From: Desmodus rotundus
Taxonomy: Eukaryota > Chordata > Mammalia > Chiroptera > Phyllostomidae
Direction: 5' to 3'
DNA: 64,000 bases
Assembly (NCBI RefSeq): GCF_022682495.2
Contig: NC_071392.1
Coordinates: 55,267,459-55,331,458, forward strand
The notes below the pieces were generated by a model. That model ran no database searches and was not told where the DNA came from. It worked only from the letters and a program-made list of their open reading frames with translations. Below are positions 23,966-35,134 of the stretch, in pieces. The position numbers were made by a program, and so were the translations under genes. How positions within the stretch are numbered: position 1 is the first letter of the stretch; each line of letters opens with the position of its first letter.

Positions 23966-26900
23966 ATTCAGTTATATTAAATTAAGAGATCCACCTCCTA
24001 CCTCTGAATCCCCCATTTTTGTCTCCTTCCTTTAATACAGTTTAATACACCTGCTGCTAATAGAAGCAAAATCCATACATCAGTGGAGTAATTGGATTCT
24101 GCAACCACTCAGTTCTTGCCTAACTCTAAAATTAGAAAGTCATCTATTTTCTTCTCTTTCCCCTAGCACCTACATGTTTATTCATGGACAAGTACTGTAA
24201 GGTGCAGGTGTTCAGATGAAAACTCTTTGATTGATAAAATATTTTCCTTACTTCCATTTTACCACTTGGTAGTATGAGAAACATGCTCTCTTTTCATGAC
24301 CACCCTCTGCATGTACCTGCCTGTAACAGTCTCGGATACGTGCATCCCATGTACAAATCTGAGAACAGTCTTAAAGAAGTTCATCTTAGAAGTTACAATT
24401 CCCTAAGAGGGTCTCCCTGCCTGGATTTCCATAGCTAACGGAAATCTAGCCATACTTATCACTCCCTACCCTAAGATGTTTATGGTACTATAAATTCTAG
24501 GCACAGTTTCAAGTTCTCTGCAGTAGAAGACAGGCTTTTCTGTGCATTGTGCACTGCAGATTCTGTTCTTAATTTAACACACTCTGCACATGGCGATTAT
24601 GATAGTGGTAAATTCACTGAGGTCAGGGCCAAAGATGGCTGCAGCTATCTGTATATGAAAGGTTCTCTGGCATCTTTGTATAAACTTGCTAGGGTGCTGG
24701 CCTTGATGGTGGTAGTGAGGGGTTTTCCTTTGACCTCACATCTCTGGCAGAAGTTGAAATGAATAATAAAGCTGAGTTTATGAGTAGATCACAAGATTGA
24801 GAAGCAGTTAGAGGGGGAATCTGTCTTTTTCTTTTTAGGAAGCATGATCATTTTTTTTTAAAGTGAATCCAGTATTTCCCTTTGCTAAAAATTGATGGGT
24901 TTGTTGTTGTTGTTGTTTTAAGAAAGACAAGAGAAGATTCCAGGAAGGAGAGCTTAATTATTTAAACTTAAGAAGACAATCAGCAGCTGATTTTAACATG
25001 ATAAGTAGGGACCTCCCTAGACCAGAGGTAAAGGCTGCAGAAACCTCTCATGCCTCTGAAGACCAACCTGGTGCAGTCCCTGTGCAGACTATACCCCACT
25101 GAGGGCACAAGCGCCCTGCCGTGGAGAATGTCAGCAAGCTCTCCCTTCTTCCTCTAAGCAGACCAGCTTCTAAAACCCTAACCTGTGTAGGGTGACACTC
25201 TAAAAACAGATAGAAAGTAGTTGCTAAATTAGAGAAGCCAGAAGGCACAAGGTTGTGTTTTGTTTTTCTAGGAACAAGTGTGAAACTGGAGAATCTGTCT
25301 TGTCCCTAGGATGGGTGAGCTTGGTTTCAGGTAACTCATTCCCACAGGGTCTGCTCTGCTCTGACCCATGCTTGACAGGAATGGCTGAGGCTGAAGGTAG
25401 ATGGTCCTCATATAGAGAGGGGACAGATGGCAATGTGGACCTCCACACATTGGATTTTCCATTAATAAAGTCCAAATATTTATAGATTCTGGAGGGAGAG
25501 GAGGTGAGGGAGAGCTAATTGGAGATGACAGCACATACAAATTCATTACTAGGGCCATCCAGGCTGCTTACTTCCAGTAACAGCCTATAGGATAGCCCCT
25601 TATTTCACTGGAGCGGGTTTCTAATGCATGAGATAGCCCCACCCCTTCTTCACAGGCAGCTGTACTTAGAAGCAAATGATTTAGTGTTCCTGACAGAGGA
25701 TTGTACAAAGAGAGTACTCATTAGAGGGGACTCAGTCTGTCAGGTGCTGTTATATTAGGATCAGAGAGTCATCATAAAATGACTTTTATCCTGGTCCTGG
25801 TGGGTAATTAACTGTATGGCATCACCTGGTATTGTGGAGAGATCAGGCATGGACTTATGCATCAGTTTCATTATCTGAGCCAAAAGACTGTTTTCTGCCT
25901 TCTCATCCATTGCCTGCATGCTGTATCTCTCCCCCATATTTCTGACATTTGGATTTTCCCCTTACGAATTGACATGCCTGTCGCCTCCTTCTCCTGGTGT
26001 CCATTTTTGGAACTGCTATTTGTATATTGCATGATATTTTATCGGGAGTTAAATAAAACTGAAATCCCATTTCGTGAAAATGCTGTTGCCATAATGCTCA
26101 GGAGAACAGGGGGAAGAGAGAGAATCAAGTCTTCTTAATGTCTACCTTATATGCAGGTACATTTTAATAGTTCTATTGTATTTTGACTTATTAAACAGTG
26201 TATATTTTTTCTTTTACATTTAGCTTTCATTGCAGAAGGCGGTGGGGAAAATTAGGCTAGAAGCTGAGATGGAATTAACATTTATCAGGGCTGTAGGTTT
26301 CAGAAAGATATTACAACCCTCAAATTTCTTAGGTATGAAAAATATAACTAGCTTCTTGATTATATTCCCTTTATTTGTATATTAGCTAAGAGAGATTGCT
26401 ATAGTGCAGTGATGCCTTCAGAATAGTTCATTCTTCAAATATCTACGCTTAACAATTTGAAAAAATGGAAGAGTTTGCCTAAGGCTGAGACGTTTAGGAT
26501 CAATTACTAATCAGTTTCAGGTTTGACTTAAATATATCTCCTGCTGTAAAATCCTGAAATGGAAGCCTTCCCATGATGCTTTGTGAGCAAATATAGCATT
26601 ATAGTCAGTACAGGTGCATATTGGGTTCCTACACTATTACCTATTTAGCCAGATATAGCTGGTGGCTTTGCTAACCTTTCATTACCTACTCTGATAATAT
26701 TCTTTTCATCCTCTGTGCTATTTTTTCTTTGCTGAGGCTTGTGAGCAAGGCTTGTATCACAGCCTGCTCTGCCTGAGTAATTCACTAAGAAAGTCCCACG
26801 CAAACCCATGTGGGTGATAATATTGCATCTCTTAAACCTCAGTGGACATGTTCCAAAAGGAGAGAAAAAAAGTGCATAAAAATGGGTAGGAGGGATAAAT

Positions 26901-29900
26901 TTTGCATCTTACAGGGAACACCTCTGAGATGTCAGTGGAGGGGGAGGATTAGAAAGAGGAAAGACTGTGTAGGCTTAAAGTAAAAACACCTGAAAACAGA
27001 TGGCTCTTTGCTTTCAGAATTTTTCAAATGTTTGTAATAACTCAATGCCAAAGGTTAAGCTGCCAAGCCCCTCATTGTTCCCTTCCCCCACACCAGGATG
27101 TAGTTCATGGCGCAAGTCCACCAACTCAGGTTTGTGAGCAGATGAGCATATGAACATTTCCAATGAAATAAGCAATAGACACAGTGTTTCATTTTTGTTT
27201 TGTGTTTCTCACCAGGGTCCTGCATAAAGCATGATGCCCTTCTACATATGGGTAATATCTATAATATTAATGTGGAAAGCCATCTTATTTATACAGAATT
27301 TAAATTCACCATGGGAAGGAAAGCCTGAGTGTAAAATACAGCTGTTACTGTAATTTTCCATTCTTCACCAGTTTCACTGTGCCTAGATATGGTATAGCCA
27401 CTGGTGGGAGCATACAGAGCTACCAGTTACAGCATGTGTGTTTACCGAAGCACTGACTTTGCATTTAGACTGCTTCCAGGGCTTTCTACATAAGGCAGCA
27501 AGTGACGATGTAAAGATTATGCCTCCTTTCATCTACACTAGAGGGTCTGACCTGTACTAGAACTACAGATTTTGTTATAAATTATCTTGATTGATTTTTT
27601 AGCTGTAATATCTTTGCTTAGGATCTGCTATTGAATTGTAAATGCTCAGCCACATTCCTGCACTTCAATTTTTACGATGATGAAAAAAATAGTTAAATAT
27701 TTAGAGAGAAAGGGGTTTTAGATTCCTAAAAGAAGGAGAAAAATTCTTCAACACACAAGCTTTCAAAGACTTTTCCAAAGTTCCTGAGAACTTTTATACT
27801 TTTGGTTGAGATCTAGGAACCAGTTGAGTATAAAGAATTCTGAAATACAACTCAAGGAGCATGCTCAAGTATATTTTAGCGAAAGTGGCCAAGACAAATA
27901 TGTATTTTCATGAAGAGTGCCTGGGAAGGTGTTACTCCCAGTTCTCCTAATGTTAAAACCGAGCTTCTACCCTGACACCTCCCACCCCCACTCTAATACA
28001 CCTACTTCACAGGCCCAAACCTCTATCCATCTCTTTCACATCTTTTCTCTTCTCTCCACACTCTCAGTTTGGAAACAAACACATCCTCCAAAGCTGTACA
28101 CCATGTTCCCACAAGGCATTAAATAAATAGCCTTTTCCTCCTTGTTCGCATTCACTTGTCATTTGTTGCTTGTGGAAAGCATTGATAAGACAAGCAAGCT
28201 AGGCAACAAAATCAGGGGAAAGGGAAGACGGTTTTGTAAAAGCCCAGTCAGCCGTATTAAGGGACAATGTGTGAGCAAATCAGTATTGCCGGTGATTCAC
28301 GGTCACATTTCTCCATGCACTGTTTTGTTTGCTTCTGAAATTTATCATTCCTCTGTTTTCCATAGAGCTCGGAAAGTTCACATGTACCACTTGAATTCCC
28401 ATCTCCTTTCCTTCTGTTTCATTTAATGTATTACAGGTAATCATGCTCCTCCCATTCCATAAAATCCTAAATTTTCCAGGGTAAGAAGTAGAGGTAGCAA
28501 CTGTTAATCACTAAGATTAGGGTGCTACAGACTGGGGCTTCCAGTAGGTGAAATTGTTTCCCTAGAAGATTAAAAATGTCTTTGGAATGCGCCCTCGTGT
28601 GGCTGATCATTTCCCACTATTCAGAGAAGAAAGTGTGTAAAACACTCTTCAGTGAGGAGTATTCACTGAAAAGTTTACAACACTGGACTAGACTGGTGGG
28701 AGTCAACTCTGCCTAACGATAGCTTCCTTGTGGTGGGCGAAATAGTCATCCAAGCAAGCCTTCCTAGACCCCTGTTTGGGAAGCGTACATTTCTAACTTC
28801 TGTAACTAGTTTCTATAATAGGAGAGAATAATATTAATTTCAACAACATCTAGGCTATGTGAGCATTTTCCAATTCTTAATGTTTTATTTGTCTTTCTTC
28901 AACAAGTACTATCATTGTCAACTTAATTATCAGAATCAGCATATAAATTTGGCAGCATATGGAGACTCAGTGATATATTGTTACTGTACATCAACTGACC
29001 AGCTATTGCCACAAATCAAAATATGATAAAATAGGATATAGCCATCAATGCAGCCACCGACTTTAGCTTTAATGACAATCATAGAGTTGACTTGACTCTG
29101 CCCATCCCTTCTTCCTTTCCATTAAGGTGTTAAACACAAAGGATTCTGTGCCAGCCATGCAAAGAATGTAATAACCTTGGTGAGCAATCTTGGGTGACAT
29201 AAATAAAAATAAAATCATTTTGCTTGTTGGAATAAATTTCAGAGAGCTTGAGAGTGATTTCTAGCCACTTACTCAATAACAACTTATATCAGTTTTACAA
29301 AGATGGGGCACTTTTCACTTGAGACTCAGTTCACAGAGTTCTAAGCACTTGAACTTTTACATTCCTTCAACTGCTGTGTCTGTGTCTTGCCTTTACTCAA
29401 CCATCAAGAAGACTAGAAGCAAAAATTAAATATGAGGGATCTTGAAGTTGAAAGCTGCATGTATGGGTGTTCATGTGGCATGCATGCAGGTGACACTTAC
29501 TGACTGGAGTCTATGCTGTACAAAATGGTTTATAAGGAAAAGACAAATGAATGTCATTTGCTAGTCTCCAAAAATTGTGACATTTGACATAGCTTGAATT
29601 TTATTAAACTTGAATTACTCCAAAAGCAATAAGACTTTTGCATATATTCTCTACAATTATTCAGATGATACATCTCTTTCCCAGGAAAATAGTGGCAACA
29701 TACGTTGTACTCTACTTGGAGAACACATTGTTCATACAGCAATCATTAAATCCATGAAATCATACTAAATCAACTTGAATTTGACAAAACTTCTCAGATG
29801 AGAAATATAAGCAAATGCAATAAACCTTGTCTTAAGAACCAGCAACTCACCCAAAGTCGAGTTATAAACTCAACCAGAAGTAGTTTTCCAGTTTTCCATT

Positions 29901-31902
29901 ACAAACCTCAAACTTTAGTCAACCTATGAGTCAAATGAATCACTTTTTTAAAAAGTAAGTCAATTTCTTTCAAACTAAACACTTAAAAGAAAAGTTTTTA
30001 AAAATGAAAAGATTTAGTATAACTTAGAAAAAGGTTAGCACTGAGATGAAGTCCATAAATATTGTAAAAAAATGTAAAAGGTCAAAATCTTTCACTGCAA
30101 AATCTCCCAATGCCAAGAGAGTGGTTCGTTATACAAATCAGATAAGTCAGAAAACAGGACATATTGCTAGCATTAGAATATTAAAGTGGTCAAAGGTATA
30201 GGTATACTTAGTCATATGATGTGGTAAAGCCAATTGAGGAGGAGCTGCAATTAAGGACATCATGTGTGGCATATAAAAACATACAGGTCCTTTTGTGTCA
30301 GGACAGGGTGCTGACCTCTGGACTGTGGAATCCATTCCCTGCCCAGGACCCAAAGTCATTGAACACTTTCTTTCCTACCTTGCCACTAGGAAAGGTTGAG
30401 AAAAATTTGGTGGTAACTTGAAAACTACAACATGACTTTCCTCAAAAAAGCTTCAAGAAATAAAGTCCTGATCCTTATGTTCTTAAGGGCTCTATTAAGA
30501 AAGAGTTTCAGGGAAATAAAGTAAGATTTTCTATAAAAGAAAGAAGCTCTGGTGAGAAGCTAAACTTCCCTGCCAGGAAGTTTGCAGGACACCAGGGCTT
30601 CTCTAAGGGGCGGGGGGGTTGGGGGGTAGGGGAGAGTTGGGGGAGCCAGGAAACCAGCAGGCTATCTGCTCCCCCCAAAAGGATGCCCAGGTCTTGGAAG
30701 GTTTTCTTGAAAACAGAACATCTGAGTCAACAGGTTTTCAGGATTGGAAATTCTGAGTGTTGCCTTTATTGTTTATCCTGCTGCGGCAAACTTTAAAACA
30801 GAAATGCTGGGAGCCCCTGCACATACTTTACTAGCCATATGCTCTACCAAACAAAACAATGGCATTCCTTTCAAATAGATTTGCTGAGGGATAGGATTCC
30901 TTAGCCTGGCATTACCCTGAAAGTAACATGGTATTAACATGTCTGTGTGCCCGGGTGTGCATGGGCTTGTAGGCATGCAAAAGGATCTGTGCCGCAAAAC
31001 TAAAAGTAACCTGGCTACAGATCTCCGCGTCCAGCCTCCACTTTTGACAGGTATTTTCTATTCAGCAACAGGTTAGTGTGGTCCTGAACCAATGATTAGA
31101 ATCTATTTATTAAGTTCTTCCTCTTAAGGATTGAGTGAGAGTTCAGTGTAGTATCTGAGAGCACTTTGTCAAGGTTGCATTCCTTGGCAGAGAGTTCTTA
31201 GTAACTTTACAGAGAACAAAACTCTTTTTTTTCTCCTCTCAGTGCAGAGAGCAAAAGTCAGTGCTTCAAAAGTAACTGCTGGGTCAATGTCAACTGTCCC
31301 CCCATATCATTCATTACTGCTTAGCCTGAGATGCCTGTGCTCTTATAGACAGAGTATCTAAAGGTAAAAATGACTGTCACTAATAAATTTCCCCTGCTTC
31401 TCTGAGGTGGACCCTGATTGTACTTTTAAAAGGAAGGTTTGTTTTAAGACAATGACTTCATCTGTGCCATTCTACCCCAATCCTGCACTCTTCACCCCAC
31501 CCCTGCCTCCAATAAAAACTTTTGATAGCGTCCGGAAGCTTCCTGGGTTCCCCCAGCACCCGAACATGCTCCAGCTTTCATCAGGCTGCTCAGACCTGGT
31601 TTCACAGGGAGGGGAAGAGTCTCTCACAGATCAGCTTCCAGCTCCAGATTGGCCCTAGAGCTTTCTCCGGGTCACCGAATGAGTTTAGCAAGTATAAGCT
31701 AGCCATCTCCAGCCAGGGCTCAAGAATTCCATTTCTGTGAAGTCCTCTCCGCCCCCTCGCACCCATCCTCCCCTCTGCCTGCCAGCTACCATCACCTAAT
31801 AACTAATGACCATCCCAGGCAGTTTACAGCTGGAGGGAAAAGAAGTTACTCCTAGGACTGTAAGAGAAATACATTGCCCCCACCCCCAGTGCCAGTACCC
31901 AC
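23966..31902. other. Remainder of INHBA intron 2
   Basis: About 7.9 kb with no young repeats that I recognise and no convincing ORF. It holds the G-rich run at 30.6 kb and a short GTT run at 24.9 kb. Scarcity of transposons across this intron would be compatible with embedded regulatory DNA, but no specific element can be named from sequence alone. Confidence 0.4.
30607..30643 (+). other. G-quadruplex-capable run in INHBA intron 2
   Basis: Five runs of four or more G (4, 7, 6, 4 and 5 G) separated by loops of 1-7 nt on the plus strand, i.e. the template-complementary strand of INHBA. It satisfies the usual G4 pattern with very short loops. Function is not shown by sequence. Confidence 0.7.
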
Positions 31903-32290
31903 CTGATTCCGCAAATGTGATGATCTCTGAGGTCTGTTCCATCAGTTCATTCATTTCTGCCCTCCTTCCGATGTCATCCTCTATCTCCACGTACCCGTTC
32001 TCCCCCACTTTGCCCACATGGAGCTTTCTGATCGCGTTCAAAAGGGCTGCCTTGGGCACTGGTTGGGTGACCTCAGGTCTCTTCTTCAAGTGCAACATGT
32101 TTAAAATGTGCTTCTTGACGGCCTCCACCATCTCCGGCTGAGCGTTGGGTACATCCTTGGGAAGGGTGGTCAGTGCACAAGACGGGCAGGCGGGGTCCAC
32201 ACTGTGCCCCTGGGATCCCAGGGTGGGGGAACTGCTCACTATAATCCAGCAACTCACCAACAAAAATCCTCGCAGCCAAAGCAAGGGCAT
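31903..32290 (-). CDS. INHBA: INHBA coding exon 2: signal peptide and N-terminal prodomain
   Basis: First coding exon of inhibin/activin beta-A, a secreted TGF-beta family ligand precursor; its homodimer is activin A and its heterodimer with the alpha subunit is inhibin A. The ATG at 32290 opens with MPLLWLRGFL, a hydrophobic signal peptide of about 20 residues. Residues 21-130 are N-terminal prodomain, including the C35-x-x-C38 pair and an amphipathic stretch (about 52-70, EMVEAVKKHILNMLHL) of the kind that straps the growth factor in TGF-beta family precursors. The exon ends after the first base of the Gly130 codon (phase 1), with donor GT at 31902-31901; it joins the exon starting at 22650 to read ESG-TARK. 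The 388 nt, together with 893 nt of the last exon, give exactly 427 codons including stop, the length I recall for human INHBA. No frame damage. Identity is essentially certain. Confidence 0.98.
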
Positions 32291-32414
32291 CCTGGCAGCA
32301 AAACTTGTTGTGGTTGCCTTTTTAAAGGCCCTGCTTTTCCTCCCCCCTCACGCACAGGTTTTTTGTTTGGTTTGATTTGGTTTGGGTTTTTCCTTCTCCT
32401 CTTCAGCAAATTCT
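32291..32414 (-). other. INHBA: INHBA 5' UTR portion of exon 2
   Basis: Non-coding 124 nt between the exon 2 acceptor (AG at 32416-32415, preceded by CTTGTTCC) and the start codon. It begins AGAATTTGCTGAAG and ends TTTTGCTGCCAGG before ATG, both shared with the human leader as I remember it. A TTTAAAAAGG run lies about 40 nt before the ATG and could be mistaken for a TATA box, but it is internal to the exon. The upstream ORF from exon 1 terminates here at TGA 32405-32403. Confidence 0.85.
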
Positions 32415-32528
32415 CTGGAACAAGAACAAAAAGTTTTCTGTGAAGTTTTCTTTGCAGGTTCCCTCTCTGAATGCAGTCAGTGCTGTAGGTTTGTGGCTGT
32501 CAGGGAGGAGAGTTCTGACTGTCTCCGA

Positions 32529-32742
32529 GTAGAGAAGGAGGGAGGGAGGGAAGGAGGGAGGGAGGGAGGGAGGGAGACAGAGAGGGAGGGAGAGACACGG
32601 GGGGAGACAGAGACTGAGAGAGAATGGGAGGGAGAGACAGGGAGAGCGGAGAGAGGGGGACAGAAGAGAAAGGGAGAGGGGGGAGGGAGGGAGAGAGAGG
32701 GAGGAAGGGAAGAAGAGAGAGAGAAGGAGAAAGAGGGAGAGG

Positions 32743-32802
<60 letters not shown>
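32529..32802. repeat. GGGA/GA purine tract in INHBA intron 1
   Basis: About 270 bp almost entirely G and A on the plus strand: GGGAGG units grading into a pure (GA)n run at about 32746-32800. On the INHBA strand it is a long polypyrimidine stretch 115-390 nt upstream of the exon 2 acceptor. Such tracts can form triplex (H-DNA) and are length-polymorphic. A glutamate/arginine-rich open frame across it is a repeat artefact. Confidence 0.9.
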
Positions 32803-32804
<2 letters not shown>

Positions 32805-33537
32805 TTGGCCCTAAGTGAGTGAGTGAATGGGAGAGGGAGGGAGTTTGTGAGTAAAGGCTGTGATTAGGAAGGGGAGGGACAGCCCGTTTTCTGACAGGCT
32901 GCTTTCCTTCTGCTCACTGCTCCCTCACACACACCTCTCTTCAAATAGCACCATTCTCGGGAGTTCTACTTTCCTTTCTGAAAGAAATTCTCCCAATTTT
33001 GTTCTACTTCTTCTTTTTTTTCTTTGCCCAGTCCCCTTGCTTCACCTTCTTCCTCTTTTGGAAGGGAAAGAATACCCCAAGTAAATGCACTGTCTCAATC
33101 TGCTGGGATGACTTAATTGAACAGCCTGTCCCCACAGCCCCTCCACCCTTCAAGCCACAGCCCTAGATAATTCAAAGCTCCTGAGCCTGAAGGTGGGGCT
33201 CAGGGTGCCGGAGGTGAGGGACCGGGTAGGGAAGATCGGGAAGATGGGCAGGGGGACCTTAGGGCTGCAGGGGCCAGTCAATTTCTCTGGCCACAGGGAA
33301 TCCCTGAGATCTACTGTTTCCCCATTCATTCATATTTAAATGTTCAGGATCTTCAACACTGGCAGGTGATCTGAGGGGAGGGCAACAGTACTTTTGTTTG
33401 AGGTCATATAATACACTCTACTTTTCCCAACTGCAAAATGACAGTGGGCACTGAAAGATCTGCAGGGAGGCAGGCAGGCAGGCAGCCTTTTACATGCTCC
33501 TTTCCCCTCTTCTTAGAAGCCACCCCCTTCTACGCTG

Positions 33538-33539
<2 letters not shown>

Positions 33540-33570
<31 letters not shown>
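33540..33570. repeat. (AC)n microsatellite in INHBA intron 1
   Basis: About 15 uninterrupted CA units on the plus strand, flanked by unique sequence. Likely polymorphic. Confidence 0.95.
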
Positions 33571-33572
<2 letters not shown>

Positions 33573-34944
33573 ACTCTCAAACTCACGAATTACAGCCTAC
33601 CACCACTTATCCTGACTTCACAGATAAAATGCAAAATTCACTTGGTCTTTCCCACATTATTTTACACAAATAGTGCGCTCCTACAACTTGAATTACTGGT
33701 CCTATGGGAAAAGAATCTCTAAACTACATTAGCAAATTATTTTCTTTGTCATGTGGTATTTTTTTCAGCCTACCCTTAGCCCATCCTGGACCATTGTGTT
33801 CATGTACTAGCCCCTTGATGGCTTATTTTTCTCTAGAAGGAACACCACAGATGAAATTATCATGGATTTCAGTGTTCACAGTAAAAGAAAAATGTGAATT
33901 TTTAAACAATGCCTCTCTGAGGTTTTTGTTCTTTATTCTCCTCCCTGTACCCCCCACCCCTTTTTCATTTTCTGTCTTAATGCTTTTATCTTGCAGAAGT
34001 ATCTTTAAGAGGTCCATCTGTTAAAGCTTTCCTTCCCTCTGGGTTTCTTTCCCACACATAAGCCCTCTCAGTTTCTGTAGATACAGTCAGCTTATATCTG
34101 ACACTTGGTGTATTCAGAGCATTACAGTCAAGCAAGACAATTTGGGAAGGGGTGGGAGAAAGTTAATAAATGTCATTACTACAGGCATAAAATCTGAGGG
34201 AAAAGGAAGAGGGAGAGAAAGTTGTGACACTAAGTTAAAATTACAGTTTGCACAAGTAACAGTGCTTTTCTGAATTGGATACATTGTCCCCCTTTCCCAA
34301 ATCGACTACTCCCAACACTTTCTGTGTCACAAGCCATTTATCACCTTTGGGGTTTCACCTCCAGGAACATCAATTACTCTGCTATTATTGTTAAGACTTT
34401 GACAACATTCCTTAAAAAGTCTAACGTTTTTAGTGGGGGTGGGGTCAGAAAAAGGAAGGGGGCATTTGCATTATAATTGTTTAATAAAATACCTTTGAAA
34501 TCTAATGCTTAATATAATCTAGCTATTAGGCATTACAGATTCCATATCCAAAGCATTTTGTAGTCCAATTAAGTTTTATAAGTAAAAGTTTAATAATTCC
34601 AAACAACTCGAGTCCTAATATTAGTATTTAGATAAATGCAATTTATCAGCATATGTTTTCTCTCTGTATGTGTGTGTTCCCTAAATTTGCTGTTTATGAA
34701 TGCAACTCTTAACAAATAGCTTTGTCCTTGGCATGTGTACTCATATATATGTGCTGAATGGGTTGTGTAAACACATAATCTATTTACATTTTGTACTATA
34801 AAAAGCTATATCAACCTGCCTGAATAATAAAAACAAGGTACCAATCATAATGTGTATGGAAGTGCCAATCAGTTGTAAAATTCCTTCTAACCATTCTGAC
34901 TATGAATGTGTAAATAGCTAACAAGTAAGAGTTAAAAGCATTAC

Positions 34945-35048
34945 CTTTCCGGTGCTCTCTCTTTCACCAGCAGCCTCTTGTATCTTGTGGTTAGAGGTGT
35001 CTGAGTTCCTCTTCATGGTATTGGCACTGTGAAGTTTTATACTGCACT
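34945..35048 (-). other. INHBA: INHBA non-coding exon 1 (5' UTR)
   Basis: On the minus strand this segment closely matches the human INHBA mRNA leader as I recall it, including the run TATAAAACTTCACAGTGCC. It ends GGAAAG followed by GTAA (donor GT at 34944-34943). Human mRNA records, from memory, begin slightly upstream of the TATA-like sequence, so the outer limit given here follows them; if the TATA box at 35041-35035 is used in the usual way, the true start would be near 35010. The exon carries an ATG at 35016-35014 in a fair Kozak context (A at -3), which opens an upstream ORF. Confidence 0.8.
35035..35041 (-). promoter_or_regulatory. TATA box of the INHBA promoter
   Basis: TATAAAA on the minus strand (TTTTATA on plus), placed 25-30 nt before a plausible start near 35010. 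The surrounding sequence is strongly similar to the human INHBA 5' end as remembered. Confidence 0.65.
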
Positions 35049-35109
35049 ACTTACTTGTATACTCACACATTGGTACCACTCAAACAGGAGGGCTGGGGCT
35101 TTGTTTAGG

Positions 35110-35114
35110 ATTGG
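35110..35114 (-). promoter_or_regulatory. CCAAT box upstream of INHBA
   Basis: AACCAATCC on the minus strand, about 70 bp upstream of the TATA box, a typical distance for an NF-Y site. Supported by motif and position only. Confidence 0.4.
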
Positions 35115-35126
35115 TTAGAATCAGCA

Positions 35127-35134
35127 TGACATCA
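35127..35134 (-). promoter_or_regulatory. Variant CRE / AP-1-type site upstream of INHBA
   Basis: TGATGTCA on the minus strand, about 90 bp upstream of the TATA box. It is one base from the palindromic CRE TGACGTCA. A variant CRE is known to mediate cAMP and AP-1 responses of the activin beta-A promoter; equating it with this site is inference from sequence and position. A further AP-1-like TGACTAG lies at about 35140. Confidence 0.6.

Larger units (their letters stand above)
32403..35016 (-). other. Upstream ORF of INHBA, 27 codons, split by intron 1
   Basis: An ATG in exon 1 (35016-35014) reads 24 codons to the exact end of the exon (34945), then three codons in exon 2 (R-I-C) and stops at TGA 32405-32403, 112 nt before the INHBA ATG. 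The start context is ACC-ATG-A. The human leader as I recall it has the same frame, the same 27-codon length and the same C-terminal KRIC, with scattered substitutions. It is translated only if transcription starts upstream of about 35016. A role in limiting activin translation is inference. Confidence 0.55.

Noticed and set aside
32330..32345. TTTAAAAAGG as a TATA box about 40 nt before the INHBA ATG
   Set aside because: The segment lies within exon 2 of the transcript as judged by the matching human leader; the better TATA box is at 35035-35041.
32382..32822. 146-codon Glu/Arg/Gly-rich ORF
   Set aside because: Produced by the GGGA/GA repeat; the composition is dictated by the repeat and the frame overlaps the INHBA 5' UTR on the wrong strand.
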